64,000 nt of DNA. Source: Triatoma infestans. Taxonomy: Eukaryota > Arthropoda > Insecta > Hemiptera > Reduviidae. Location of the stretch: contig JAAEAF010006768.1 of NCBI GenBank assembly GCA_011037195.1, positions 62,001 to 126,000 of the forward strand. The letters run 5' to 3'. The notes beneath the pieces are model-generated. The model ran no database searches and was not told the origin of the DNA. It worked only from the letters and a program-made list of their open reading frames with translations. Of the stretch, positions 33,540 through 46,585 are shown piece by piece. The position numbers were made by a program, and so were the translations under genes. The first letter of the stretch is position 1. Every line of letters starts with the position of its first letter.

Positions 33540-34400
33540 AATCTGGTGTGAAACACTCACACGACTTTTTCTTATTCCAAATTAACACAGTTTAATTAAC
33601 AATTAATTTTCCTTAAAATGCAACGTTTAAACTGTTTAGTAGGGCTGGCCATAACTAAAGATGGCAGAGGTTATACTTGGATACCTGAATGGATTTGTGT
33701 CCTGGCATGATCTCTGTCAATACCAAAGCAGTTTTGTGACATATAAATTTAAACTTAACTGACAGACTCTTAAAACCCATCTAAAATGGATTTTTTAGGA
33801 ATAATATTTCAAGTAAAAGTGATACATTTTTATCTATGAAGAGACTATTCTAATTTTAAAGAAAATTATTAGAGCCGTTTTCGAGAAAATTCAAAAAAAA
33901 AAGAAACTCGAAACTATTGTGTAAAGTCACACTACCGGTTAACCGATTTTCATAAAAATTGGAATTGTATCGATGTTTCTAATATATTAATGTAGGTGGT
34001 AAAACCAAATATTGTACGGAAGTGTGGTTCCTTAGAGGAAAGCATAACGCTACTATTCTCTTAAAACATCCCAAAAAAATCAAATTTCGCGGGAAAATGT
34101 CTCAAATTAAAGTCATAGATACTTATGTATACGATAGTGATACGAAAGTGATAGATAGTATGTACGAAGTTTAAAGAAAATCGTTGGAACCCCTTTAAAG
34201 CCCCACTTCCGGTTGATGATCGATTTTGTCCGAAAGCTTTCTGTCAGTTGCGGCGTTAGTAGCAAAACGAAATACCAAGTTTGAACTTCCTGTGAGTTTT
34301 TCGTTTTGAGATATTTTTCACACACACGCACGCACTCGGATATAATATATAGGGACCTTTTTTCATACTCAAGGGGTTGTAATTTTTAGACCCTTTTCAC
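33540..34400 (-). repeat. Family A interspersed repeat, minus strand
   Basis: This begins with the end module ATCTGGTGTGAAACACTCAC (33541). Further modules are AGAGCCGTTTTCGAGAAAAT (33871), GGTTAACCGATTTTCATAAA (33936), AGGAAAGCATAACGCTACTA (34037) and CCACTTCCGGTTGATGATCG (34202). The segment 33960-34090 is nearly identical, inverted, to the cargo of foldback element 2 at 32320-32428. Confidence 0.7.
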
Positions 34401-36239
34401 TTTCTATTATATCAAATTTTCAAAAATGATTTTCAATCGGAATTACGTATTAGTCCCCAAAAATAAAAAAATTTAGACATTGGACCCTCCACTTTATTTC
34501 TTTATCTGTGTGTTTGTGGGTCAGGGGAATCCTAAGATTTTAATTAACCCTTCCGGAAGTGCGTCTTAATTGAATTTTTTTCATTTTTGTCTATCCAGAG
34601 ATATAGTATACATAATAGGTATGGCTTTGGCAGAATATTTTGATGTGTTTGTTTACAAACGGAAGACCCTTTGTTAAAATTAAAAACCTAGTACTTCATA
34701 AATTGTTAGCATGTTACTTGTATACTATCATGTTGTTATCGGCCTACCTTTATTTAATAAACAATATTTGATGTTCTTCATTTAAAGTGTATGAATTTTT
34801 TTAAACATACACACACTAAGAGAGGGAAAGAGAATGTGTGTGTGTGAGAGAGATAGAGGTGTTGGAGGAGGAGAAGTAAGAGGAAGAAATCAGCGAACAA
34901 TGTTTGCGATCCAATTTTTAATATTGGCAATACCCCAAAAGTTTGTTCACCTTGTCATGTTTTTGTAGTCAAATCACTTTTAATTTTATTTGGAAATGAG
35001 GAAGGCTTCTTTTTCCGCCATATCTCTACTGGGAGTCGATTTATCCAAAAATGGTGAACTAAATTATTTTAATCCATTTTTTTTTTTAAATATAGATTTT
35101 GTCCCAGAGCACTTTTACTTTTTTTAATTGTAAGAGGAAGCAATACGATCGTATCAAATTTTCTGCCGAAAGTTATGTGTATGTCAGATAACAAAATAGC
35201 CCAAAAACGAAAGCGAAAGATGCACCCACTGCAACTAATTTGGATCAAAAACAATACGATTTTATCAAATTTTTATGTATATATATATTTTTTTCCAGTT
35301 ATACGATTACAAATTTGCTATTTTGCCGAAAACACTTTTTTTTAATTTTGTATTTTAGAATATATGTAGAGATATAAATGTATATCATTTATTATTTGAA
35401 ATATTTTCCCACGAAGGGTTCAGTATGAGTAATACAACCTTTGGAAGTGTGATTTACTAACTAAAGTAGTTTTCCGGAGTTTTTTCACAAAATTTTATTT
35501 TATACATTTTTCAGGAAAAATTGATTTTAGAATAAATGTAGGAGAAATCTTTCAGTTTGGCTTAACTTTTTAAGAATGCCCTTAGATAGACAATTATTGC
35601 TGGCAGAAACGTTGCCATACAGTGTTGCCACACACTTTTCAGCTCCTACATAGGCTATAAAGTTTAGGAAAAATTCTGAAATCTGTCAATTAGATTTTTA
35701 AAAATTCCATTAAGAGAAATAAAGGCACGTGATTCCATGCCTGTTTTTTTTTTTTAGCGGAGAGGGGGAATTTTGGACATCAAAGTTACAGGAAATATTA
35801 TCAGTTTTACTCGTATTCCCCTTAAGAACAGAGCGTAATGATTATACTTAACTTATAGTTAAATAGCTTTTACCTATAAGTTGTATATCTTTAAAAATAA
35901 TTATTCGTTAGTTTTTTTTTTATACGATAGTTTTGTTTTCTGTTGGTACTACTGATTATTATATTTCAACGTCATAGTTTCACTTATACACATGGCCTTA
36001 GTAATGTTTACCAACATTTTTACCCGTCTGTGATTTCTCACAGTGTATATCCATACAACGGAAACGTTTTATGTTTGGCATTCTATATAATATGTAAATA
36101 TTTCTTTTACTTACAAAGAAATTAGGACAAATTTGTTTGCTTTTTGTAATGTTTATTTATTTTTACCTTTAATGAATATCGGTCATATTTCAGTACTAAA
36201 TATAACGAAGTTATTTTGGAATGAAAAGTATTTTTTAAA
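34401..36239. other. Intron DNA, scattered family A pieces
   Basis: A purine microsatellite stretch near 34815-34885 and a + strand family A scrap (TTGTAAGAGGAAGCAATACG at 35126) are visible. No exon or element border was found. Confidence 0.45.
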
Positions 36240-36920
36240 AAAAAAAATGGTATGAATCGCTCACATGGCTGTCTTTTTCTGCAATTTACATATGTAGGTA
36301 TTATTGCAAAATTTCCTTGAAACTCGGAATTTTTACGATAGTTTTCGGGGAAAGCGTGACCTTCTCTAAAATCACCACAACAACCTTCTCTAAAACCCTC
36401 CTCCAAAATCAGTTTACTCGGAAAAAATATATTTCAAACAAAAGCGTAGTCTCCTATGTATGAAAGATACCAAATAAGAATTAAAGAAAATATAAAAGAA
36501 ATTCACTGGTGTCTATTAAAAAAATCGTTGAAAACTGCAACAAAAATAAAAGGTTCAGTACCGTCACATTTCCGATGAACCATCTACTTCATACTTATTT
36601 CTTATTAATTATATAGATAGATGTTAGAAACATATAATACTAAGAAAACGGCATTTCAGAGGATAGCTTAAAGTCAGCTCTTTCCGCAAACCCTCTTAAA
36701 GGAATTCGAAAAGTGATTGAGCTAAATGGATATTATACAACGTTAAAAATGAAATATTAGTGCAGTTTTTTGGGAAAATAACATAAAGATTGAGGAAAAG
36801 TAATAAAGATTGGGTAAAGTGGTTAATAATTCGTGTTGACCGTTTTTCCTTGCTGTCCCGTCCTATACTAGCAAACAAAACTAAAGTTTGAACTCCCTGC
36901 AATTTTCTGTTTTTAAGTCA
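36240..36920 (-). repeat. Family A interspersed repeat, minus strand
   Basis: This has the end module TGGTATGAATCGCTCACATG (36248), GGGGAAAGCGTGACCTTCTC (36348), a CACATTTCCGATGAACCATC segment (36566), a GTTGACCGTTTTTCC segment (36835) and CTAAAGTTTGAACTCCCTGC (36881). Confidence 0.6.
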
Positions 36921-38683
36921 TACTCATGTTGGCAGAAAAAAGCCAAATCCGAAAGCGTTGTTAATGATCTATTGTAAATCACTTATTAGAAACAAGTTGG
37001 TTCCATATTGAATGCATTGTCTTTTAAGAGTATTTGGAATACGTAACAGGTGATGAAACGGTTTTGTTCTACATTGTGAATAAAAGTGGGGAAGTATAGT
37101 TTTATTAGTAATCTTTGTATAAGAACTTCAAGAAACACGCATGGCGAGCGAAATTCTGACAAACAAATAACACACCCTGGGACACGTGTTAGAATTTTCT
37201 CGATTGGGGGGGATGCATTTATTTATGATTCGTATACATACTGTTCACGCATACACAGATCAAATTCTAAAACTATTACTTTTTTGTTTTGTTTCAAAGG
37301 AATGCAGGAAATGCATTTCCTGAAGAAACTTCAGCTTCAAAAATCTGATGCAATTGCAATACGTGTTCTTAGTGCCGAAGTAAGAGGAAATGAAAATTTC
37401 AGATTATTTTATGTTTCAATATAGATAAATATTAAATTAAACTTAACCTTATCTAAAGTTGATGTTAATATAATATAATGGCTGTACCGTAACATTATTT
37501 GTTTCAACCAAGTTTCCATGGTAATAATATCAGAGAAGCAGGTTGGTAGTTTTACTACTTAGTACATTACTGGCCCGCCCATAGGGAGAGAGAGCTGCAT
37601 GCAGCAACTAACAAGCGAAGTTCGATATGAATTTATTTCAGATAAACCTTTCTATTGAAAGAATTCTCTTTTACTTTGCTTTAGTTTATTATATTTATAT
37701 CTGTTATTTGTTGGCTTATTTTTGGCATTCTTTTTGAATTATTTCTATTTTGTGTTAGCTTTTTCTTTTTCATAACTTTAAATTTAGTGAATAATAAGAA
37801 TTTGCAGGAAGAGCAATGAATAAAGAAGAGCTTAATAGGTAAAAGTTTTGTAAAAGCTGCCTTTTGTATGTTTTGTTTAAATATCAAACTTTTTATTGTT
37901 TTGCTTACTTGTACTATGTGCTAAATGAATAGTTTTTTTAAATAGTGAATTACTAAATTTACTTTTTTCTTCAGACTTTTACTGCTGCAACATAGTGTTA
38001 AATTTTTGAAATTCAGTTTTCCCCGGAAATGAAGACCCTGAGTCCGCATATGGTCCTTTTTCTCTCGCTCATATGTGTGTCTATCAAAAACAAAACACGA
38101 CTGGAATTGTGGTTTTTCTGAATTATATTAAATTTTTTAATGGCTTCAATCATTATGCTTATTTTTAAACTGCTGTTTCCTGCATTTAATAAAAATTCGT
38201 AGTTTGAAGGAAATTGGTCATAGAATTAAATTAGAACTATAGTTGAGTATTATGCAGTAAGAAAAAGGTTATCAGTTTTTTTTTTTTTTAACTAAGATCA
38301 TAATCTGAGTGAGCAGAAGTTTTTTGTTTTTTTTTCATTGTTAATATTAACAAAGCATAATGTGAATATATTACCGCATAATTAAGAGATATTAAAAACT
38401 CTTGATAATACTTATTATTAATTAAGAGAAAAAAAAACAAAGAGAGCAGTTAAGTTTTGTTAACATTTTACATAATCTTTAGTTCAGTTCATAGAATAAT
38501 ACATTTGGCACCATTCCTCGATTAATTATCTTTTGTCCGAGAATTCCAATTTTAGCTCGTCAGTAGAATATAATGTTCTCATCGAATCAATTAAATTTCA
38601 CTTTGTTTTATTTATATAATTAGCAAAACAAATTCCAGATTAATAATTGAATTAAAAACCAAATTAAAGGACAATATAGTGCA

Positions 38684-38722
<39 letters not shown>

Positions 38723-39514
38723 GGCGGTGAATCTAAAATTTAGTCGTAGCTATTTACGGCAGAGCAGTCAGTAGTAGTCCATTGTTTTATAATTACATCA
38801 CTGAATATACATATTATTTATATTTAGTTTATTTCATTTCATAAAAAAGATGTTTGATATTACCCCATTGTTGATGTTATAAATTGATTTCAATCATTTA
38901 TATTAAATCAATTTTTCTAAAATAACACTCTGAGTGATTTCAATGTTTGCTACAACTGTACAGCAAAAACCTTATGACAATGTTTTCACTTTTGTGAAAG
39001 ATTCATCAGTTTATTGGATTTTTATTGAAAAATATTTTCTGGCTTTTTTTATTTGTAATTGGTTTCTTCAATTGGGGACGGGCAATCCCGAAGCTGAAAG
39101 CTTCATGACGGAGCCGCTCTCAGCTTTGCTAGGATTGATTAGGAGGGCAAAGCTGGGGGCTGTTCTGTAACTTAAGGGGATCCACAATAGACCTCAACTT
39201 GTAGGTCGCAGTGGAATGAGGCTCCCCCCCCCTCCGCTTCTATTATTCGTAATTTATGAAGAAATATTTCCTGCATTTTCTTTTGGGGCTGCTTTCAGAA
39301 TATTATGTTACTTCCCATTGGCAATTCAAAATCGTATGGTGTTCTGAGGAAGGCTGAACGATGACAGCTGATGAATTAGTGATTGGGATGACTAGAGAGG
39401 AGCGAGTGATTTTTTTTTTTTTATAGCGAGTTGTTTTAAGTCCTTCAAGAAAGCTATGTATAAGGTTAGGTTATAAGGTTTTGTTCGGGAAGCCAAGGGA
39501 ACATAAAAGTGCAA
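36921..39514. other. Intron DNA, mostly unrecognised
   Basis: An (AT)n tract is at about 38689-38719. A less AT-rich block at about 39060-39240 (GGGACGGGCAATCCCGAAGC, then GCTTCATGACGGAGCCGCTC) differs in composition from its surroundings and is probably a fragment of an unidentified mobile element. The 112-codon ORF at 37086 contains family A phrases near 37340-37400 and was not called. Confidence 0.4.
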
Positions 39515-40545
39515 ACTCACCATCTTTTGGTCGACTTTGAAACTGCTTATGACAGCATAAATCGCCGAGAACTATATAACGCTATGAAGATACCAAAGAA
39601 GATAGTTAGTTAATGGTTGCGCTGACGATGGCGGATGTGCAGTGCACTATTCGAGTTCAAGGGGATTTGTAGAAACCTTTCAAGCAAAGAACAGCTAGAT
39701 GCCCTCGCCTGTTTGCTTTTCAATTTGGCGCTTGAGAAGATGGTGCGGGATGCCGGGATCCAAACTACTGGCACTATATTTAATAGAATGGTACAAATGC
39801 TATTGTATGCAGACGATATAGATATAATTGCAAGGTTCCGGGATCTTTGGAAGAAGCATTTTTGAAATTAACATCCGCCGCAAAAAAATGGGACTGAGAA
39901 TAAACCAGTGTAAGACCAAACACATGTGCACAGAGAGCACCCATTCTTCAGAGATTCCCTTCGGGCCCTATACGTTTGAAGAGATCCTAAAGGATGTTTG
40001 TCCTTTGTGTATCTAGGTTCGTTGGTCAGTGCCGCTCATGACACGTCCCTAGAAATCAAAAGAGCAACCTTATTTTTATAAGTACAAAGTCCGTTTTTCA
40101 TAAACCCTAATATGGCCCGTTTTACCATATGGCTGGGAGACCTGGACTCTCTCCAAAAAGGAAGATCTGTTGATCTTCGCAGAATACATGGCGCAGTTCG
40201 TGAGAACGGCGTCTGGAGAAACCAGGAGCTAGGGAATGTATACAGAGAACCAGACAAATTTTCTCACTACAGTAATAAGATTGAGCAGGCTATGCTGGGC
40301 GGGACTTATGATAAGTATGGAAGAGGGTGCTATCGCTGGGGGAACCGAAAGGGAATGTGTGTATGGAAAGAGGCGAGAGGGGATGCCAAAGCTGAGATGG
40401 CCAGAGAGTGTAAGTAGGCACGCAGCTCTTTTTTGGGAACAGGAATTGCAGGACAGCAGCACAAAACCGAGACAGCTGCGAAAAACTTTAGAAAGTGGAG
40501 ACCAAGGCACACTAGTGGGCTGCAGAGTCATTGTTATCACCTAAA
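39515..40545 (+). pseudogene. RTE-like non-LTR retrotransposon relic (RT and C-terminal domain)
   Basis: About 39515-39600 encodes HHLLVDFETAYDSINRREL, matching the RT motif with catalytic aspartate (FVDFKxAYDSI). The block 39635-39865 holds LACLLFNLALEKMVRDAGIQ and MVQMLLYADDIDIIARF, the YADD catalytic box. Downstream MGLRINQCKTKHM (39888 on), VYLGSLVSAAHDTSLEI (about 40008), ENGVWRNQELGNVYREPDK (40202 on) and PKLRWPESV (40385 on) follow the order of arthropod RTE-like elements. Several stops and frame changes break it, and a segment between the first two RT motifs (the usual GLRQGDALSP region) is altered. Confidence 0.85.
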
Positions 40546-40574
40546 TAATATTAATTAGAATCGAATATATTACC

Positions 40575-40820
40575 AAAATTCCGAGTTTGAAGAAAATCGG
40601 TTGACCGGAAATGGGCTTTTACTGAACGGTTTATTCAGGTTTTTGCGTTTTTCTCCATAAAAACACCGAAAGATTTCATTAAATTTGATATACTAACTAT
40701 GAATACGGTGACATCAATTATTATGTTTGGAACTTTTTTCAGAGAAAAATTGTCAATTGTAATTCTGTAAAGTGCAGTAAGAGAATGTCGTATGAATGTA
40801 TCACACCAGATTTCTTTTAA
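40575..40820 (+). repeat. Family A interspersed repeat, 3' part with end module
   Basis: GAAGAAAATCGGTTGACCGG (40589) is followed by a GTTTTTGCGTTTTTCTC segment. It closes with GTGCAGTAAGAGAATGTCGT and GTATCACACCAGATTTC (40772-40815), the end module of the family. Confidence 0.7.
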
Positions 40821-43800
40821 ATGGAATAATTCATCTCAGCTTGGTTTTATAAATAGCTATAAAGAGGAAGTAGAGGGCGGCGTTTAACTTGACATCTGAA
40901 ATGTTCAGGTGGCGGTAGTAATAGTTATTGCAAGGTCGCCATATCAGATAATAGGGGAAAATGTACTGAAATAGATGAAGTAGGTGTTCTCTCTCAGTTT
41001 TTAATTCCGATACACAGTTGGTTATTGTTGCTCGCCACAGAAATGAACATTTATAACCAATAATTTTGTTGTCACTTTTAGTTACAGCCTTCATTCTTAT
41101 ATTATAATAATGTTTAGAAGATTATTAAAAAAAAAAAATTTATCTAACCTACTATTTCTCTCAGTGGGTACTATTTTTTTTTTGTTTTTTTTTTATAGAG
41201 TAGTTAGGCAATTAATTATTCATGTAAAATGTTGAGCCCTGTTGTTTTTCTCACTAAATAAATCTCTGAATTGATATTAATCCAGTTTAAGTTCTCCAAG
41301 TATTGATAAAGGCCAAGTAGAATTGCTTCAGGGGATTGTACTATTTCATAAAAAACACTACATGGCTACATGGATAACACGATTTCGTTCTTTCTGCTTT
41401 ATTTATTTATTTATTTTTTATTTACGGTGATGTGCTTGCTATAAGAATAATACTATCATGTCAGTTAGCAGTTTAATACGGCTGATTGGAGTTTTAATAA
41501 TTTAAAATTTATTTCCTGTTATATTTCAAAATATCTCTCTCTCTCTTAAATGTTTAGATCTTGGGCGGATGGTTGGTACTTTCTTTCGATTCGCCTTTCT
41601 TTACCTTTATTGCCACATACCAAAAGGGTAGATGAAAAAAAAGACGTGAAGAACTCACGTTTATAGTTCACGAAAGTTTATAAAAGACCTTTCACATTTC
41701 ATAATGGCTTAGGTTCAGTTACAAGCATATTTTTATTACTTTTTCTTACTGATAGAACCGGAAGTAATGCGATATTATCATATTTTCTGAAATTGTGTTC
41801 CCTGAGTTCCACTTATACTATTATCATTTCAGAATATCATTGCAGTGAAGTTCCTGTAGTGGATCTTTTAGGGGTTGTTTAGAAGAAAAACTTAGATTAA
41901 GTAAAGTGATACATTGAACACTGTTAGTTAAAACCGCCACAGTCTATATAAAAACCAGAGACATGCAGGATAGCCACAATTTAAATGTGGATTTGGTTTT
42001 GTAGTTATTAATCTCTCTTTACGTTAATAGTTTCTTAGTAACTATTTTCACAACATGATTGTGTTTTGTCTCCTCTTTTGCAGTACTGCAAGATTCAAAG
42101 TACGAGATTGATTTTAAGAAATTCTTGGGAGATTCTCAAATTGACAAAACTTTGCTTGAATAAAATATAATATTAATCACACTTAGTAGTTGAGAAAGAG
42201 TGGCTTAGTGGATTAAAAAAAATATTGAAAATGATTTTAGTCTTGAAATGTTTCAAAGAGAATCCGTTAATTTAAAGTGAGGAATTTGAAAAAATACTTT
42301 TTTCAGTTCAAAAATCTAACTTAATTTTAGTTCATAAATTATATAATATTATCGTGCATTCATTATTACAGCAATACCGTTGCACTTAAATAATAAAACG
42401 ATATTGCTTTGATACTGAATGGCAAAATCAATAAAATGTGTGAATATGCTAGTGGGCTAGAGTTGGCTCTTGTTAGTACGCTAAAACTAATTAGTTGCAC
42501 ACATATTAACTAATCTTTACAGATGAAATTATTCCAATAAAATCAGTGGCTAAAACTATACTTTTAAACTCTATAGTGAAAAGGGTAATTTACTATTTAG
42601 ATATTAAAAGTATTCACAGGGATTATTCCAGCTTTCAATAAGATAAATTTTTAATATGCGGGTAAAATTGCTGATATCTTTATTATAAATTAAACTAAAA
42701 TATATAGCACAAAAAAGAAAATGCTCTCGTATATAAAATATTTATTTTAACACTTTTAAAATTTTAATACTTTTAATATATGATATAATAGTTGCAGGTA
42801 TTAACATAATATTCTTGAAGAACTTTTATGAATGTAACCTCCATTGTGATGGAATCAGGAAATGGAGGTGAATGTTGATTTAAATGAGAACACACGAACT
42901 GGCAGTAAACAAACATTTTTTTACCATTTACCTAGCAAGGAGAATGATGGAGATAGTAGAACTGCCGAGCGAAGAGAGATGAATTTAGAATAATGTTGTA
43001 GCTCTGGCTGATTGAGTCGCATGCTGTATGTTATGGCTGTTAGAACTTTTGCTTGTAGATCAGCAGAGCATTTTTTGTTTTTAATTCATCACTTTTTTCT
43101 ATTTTTAAAATTCTCTCATACTTGAATAGGCCACTTGATGCATTCATAGAAATAAGACTTGGGTAGTGCGTGAGAAAATCAGGTTCTCTGGATCTTTGGG
43201 TTGGAATAGGAACGTATAGGTTATTTCTTCCATTAGGAGGATTATTGCCGTTTTCTTCGGACTGTTGTGAATCTTAGGTGGAGTTAAACGTGGGTCGGGA
43301 TTTTGGTATTAGACCACTTGGCGTTAGCTGTTCCTTGAGATAACTTAAAAGGACCCACAGAGAAGCTTTGGTTAGAGTAGAGCTTGGTCCCCCTCCCCAT
43401 CCAATTAAATAGGAGTCTGAAGGAATTTCACTTCTGCTAGAAATTTGCATTAGAGGGGTACAATTATCTTACGAGTTGAAGATATTATATTTTAAAAGCG
43501 CTTAAGACATAGTTTCAAGCTGGGATGTAATAATGGGTGTATTTTAAAAAAGAATAGTATGAGGACGGGACTAATTTAAGTTTGTATTAAGTACACTTAC
43601 ATTGTTAATTTATGCGTTTTTGTGTTTGTTCAGATAAGAGATATTTGAAATATCTTTGAACCCTTAGGATCTTGGTATAAATATACATTACATATATGGA
43701 ACTATTAATGTTATCTAGCGGATTTATTTAGAACTATCTGCTGAGGCCTGCATTCCGCTTTATTTTTATCGTATAGATTCTACACACAAAAAGAGCCGTA

Positions 43801-44159
43801 AAACTTAACTTGAGTTTCCCTCATACATTATAACGAAGCACCCAATATTAATACTTTTTTATTGTTAAAAATGTAGACTAATTTAACTATTAAAACTTAA
43901 ATTCTTAAATTAATACATAATGCTTCAATTTTCAGATAATTCTATTCCAAAGCATGTACAATCTTGATTTCTATTCTATTATATATATAAAATTAATGGT
44001 TATCAGGTATACCTCTAAACTCTAATAGCACCTGGTACTGACAGGAACACTAAACTCGTTAAAAATCATGGAATTGGCCAACCTCTAGTTCGTATTAATT
44101 GCGGTGGTCACGAATGGGTATACAATGCCCTACTTTACTTTTGTACACATTACTTTTTC
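40821..44159. other. Intron DNA, nothing recognised
   Basis: AT-rich, with short family A echoes around 41745-41800 (ACCGGAAGTAATGCGATATT). A somewhat less AT-rich stretch at 42850-43450 has no recognisable coding or element features. Confidence 0.45.
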
Positions 44160-44430
44160 TTCTAACTTGCATTAAGGGTCCTCACAGTGGATTCATTGAA
44201 ACGAACATGGCCATAATGATTTTCTTTAAACTTTAATATGCTCATGGTTAAGATAAAACCTTATCACTTTTAAATTTAAACTGACTCCACAAAGTCAAGG
44301 TCAGAGAGCGTCCACGATGTCCATTCAGGCAGGCATAAGCCCTTTTTTTTATGGCTAGGTCAACTAAACGTTGGTAAATATTGCAGTGTTAAATTCTTGT
44401 GATGAGTGTTTCACATCTGATTTATGTTTT
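44160..44430 (+). repeat. Family A interspersed repeat, partial copy
   Basis: GAGAGCGTCCACGATGTCCA (44305) matches GGGAGCCCACAATGTCCACT at 47159. The downstream TTGCAGTGTTAAATTCTTG matches TTGCAGTTTTAAAGAATTC near 47252. This defines a further module of the family. GAGTGTTTCACATCTGAT ends the copy. Confidence 0.6.
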
Positions 44431-45679
44431 ATTAATGCATCCTAGAGAGTGAGCCCTGTCAGTCTGATAATATAATGCACAAAAGAAAAAAAATTAAGTA
44501 GTTGTTATTGAACTGTCATTCTATATGTGACACGAAATGGTGCACGATTTTATTTTTCGTTTTCTCCATATCAATAGAAATCATTGTAATAGAGGAAGAA
44601 ATACAGTAAATTATTGTTTATTAATAACAATTTTAACTGCTCATTCCGCGATTAAATAAGCATTAAAATCGTGAATTCTATAAGCTGTTATTAATTTTCT
44701 ACTAATAATTGAACTCTTTGTTGATACGAATTGCATTCAGAAAGGCTCTCTTTTGGCCACCACTCTTCATATTTTGCCAACGTTTTGTTAAGCCAACTGA
44801 TCTCTTATTATTTTATTTTTCTTTTAAATTATGTGGGTGTTATTTTGCCATGTGGAAGATCAAAGGAATTTACCCACACTTTTTAATACATCGTTGGTTT
44901 TTATAAATCTTTTGAATAACTGTTATTATATAGTTTGACCCTTTAATGACATTTTAATACGTAGTTTTTTTTTAAAACTTGAAAACAAAAAATAAATGCA
45001 GAACATGTTTTAGAAAAATGAAGGGAATAGAAAACTGCAATTTCTTAAACAAAATTTATTAAATCTGTTCTAACTGTTATTAAATTCCTAACATAACTCC
45101 ATGAAATTATTTTCTTTATTTTGAGAAACAAAATCACTAGGAGCTCACACTTGGTATGCCGTTTAAGTATATTCCGTCCCTGTTTTTTTTTTTTGTAAAC
45201 GGCTACAACTTTTCTTTTAATTGAGGGAGTAAACTATCTTTCAAAAATGCTTGTCACTTAAAACTTAAACATTCTTCTAGGATCGTTGATTAGCTGTCTT
45301 TTTAATTGTATTTTAGTTGGGAGATTCTGAGGATCTGACATTACAATTTCGTCTATGTGATCGAATATATGTGTGGTTTAAACGTATATATAATAAATTC
45401 AACATTTTATTAAAGTTCTATAAATGTAGCATGGTTTGTTAAGGTTCATTTGTGGGAATATCAACAAGAACAGACGGCGAGTGTTTCACATTAGATTTTG
45501 ATTTTTGTCTATCTGTGCATGCCAGAGGAAATTTGTTAACTTTAATGAAATAAAAATTATGTCAGAATACATAATTACTTAAAAAATACCACAATAAATT
45601 TGTTTTAATTCTTAGTTTCTTTTCTTCTAATTTCTCATACCCAAACAAAGTAAGCTGGCTTTTCAATTAAAGTAACTTT
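44431..45679. other. Intron DNA, nothing recognised
   Basis: AT-rich sequence with isolated family A phrases (GGAGCTCACACTTGGTATGC at 45141). No exon supported. Confidence 0.4.
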
Positions 45680-45791
45680 TTACTTCCTTTTACTCCTATT
45701 ACGATCGCCAGATTTTCGAAATTGAGTTTTCCACCGGAAATACATGTTTTGGGGTCTTCTGAATATGAAAAAAATGTTTTTAGCGAATGGT

Positions 45792-45836
<45 letters not shown>
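45680..45836 (+). repeat. Family A copy, 5' part, ending in a (TG)n tract
   Basis: TTTACTCCTATTACGATCGC, AAATTGAGTTTTCCACCGGA and GGGGTCTTCTGAATATG lead to GCGAATGG and a (TG)n tract at 45793-45834. The same order occurs at 25200-25340. The copy resumes at about 46586, so the DNA between is an insertion. Confidence 0.75.
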
Positions 45837-45838
<2 letters not shown>

Positions 45839-46585
45839 ACTGTAAACATATATGCTTCAGAGATGATTTACAAATATATTTACACTGTCTATCCCTCTAA
45901 ATTGGAAATCTGGTATTGCCAGAGTAAAGTCGGATGTAAATTCTATGATTGGATAAAGTCTAATTTTATTTCATTTAATATTTCTAAAACCAAAGCAATA
46001 ATTATTGGAAGTAGTAGATATATAGGTGCAATTAATTTGGACTTAATCCCAAAAACTAATGTGAATAATGTAATTATACCTTGTGACTGCAAAATGTTTG
46101 GGATTGACAATTTCTAATATCTTTTCATGGAATAGCCATGTTAGCAATATTTGCAAAAGTGTTCATAAATCCTTGTATTAGTTGAAACTCCATAAAAAAA
46201 AAAAACATGTTACCTATACCTCTCCGTTAACAGCTCATTAGTACATTAATATTTCCTTAATTTGATTAGTGTTGCATAGTTTATAATGATCAAACCTCTG
46301 AACTGAATTTAAAATTACAAAGATCACTTAACACCTGCATCCGGTTTATATTAAATGTTAGAAAAGATGACCACATAACTGGACATTATCACAGTTTAAA
46401 CTGGCTTAATGTTGAGTACCGCAGAAGGTATTTTACGGGCAATTTTATTTATCAGTTATTCAAATTACAAACACCAAAATATCTGCCGGATATGTTCACA
46501 GTAAAAAGCTGAGACTTACGAACTACAAGGACTGTAGACTCTAGACTTTACATACAACCTTACAGGACTTTTCTACATATCACAA
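45837..46585 (+). pseudogene. Non-LTR retrotransposon RT relic inserted in a family A copy
   Basis: The + strand frames encode WIKSNFISFNISKTKAIIIG, INLDLIPKTNVNNVIIPC, then FSWNSHVSNICKSVHKSLY. Further on come TSELNLKLQRSLNTCIRF, RKDDHITGHYHSLNWLNVEY, YFTGNFIYQLFKLQTPKYL and TTRTVDSRLYIQ. This is the thumb-region order seen in Jockey/CR1-type reverse transcriptases after the YADD box. Frameshifts and stops break it and the catalytic part is missing. It lies precisely between the two halves of a family A copy. Confidence 0.75.

Noticed and set aside
37086..37424. 112-codon plus ORF
   Set aside because: Parts match family A phrases and the remainder shows no motif.
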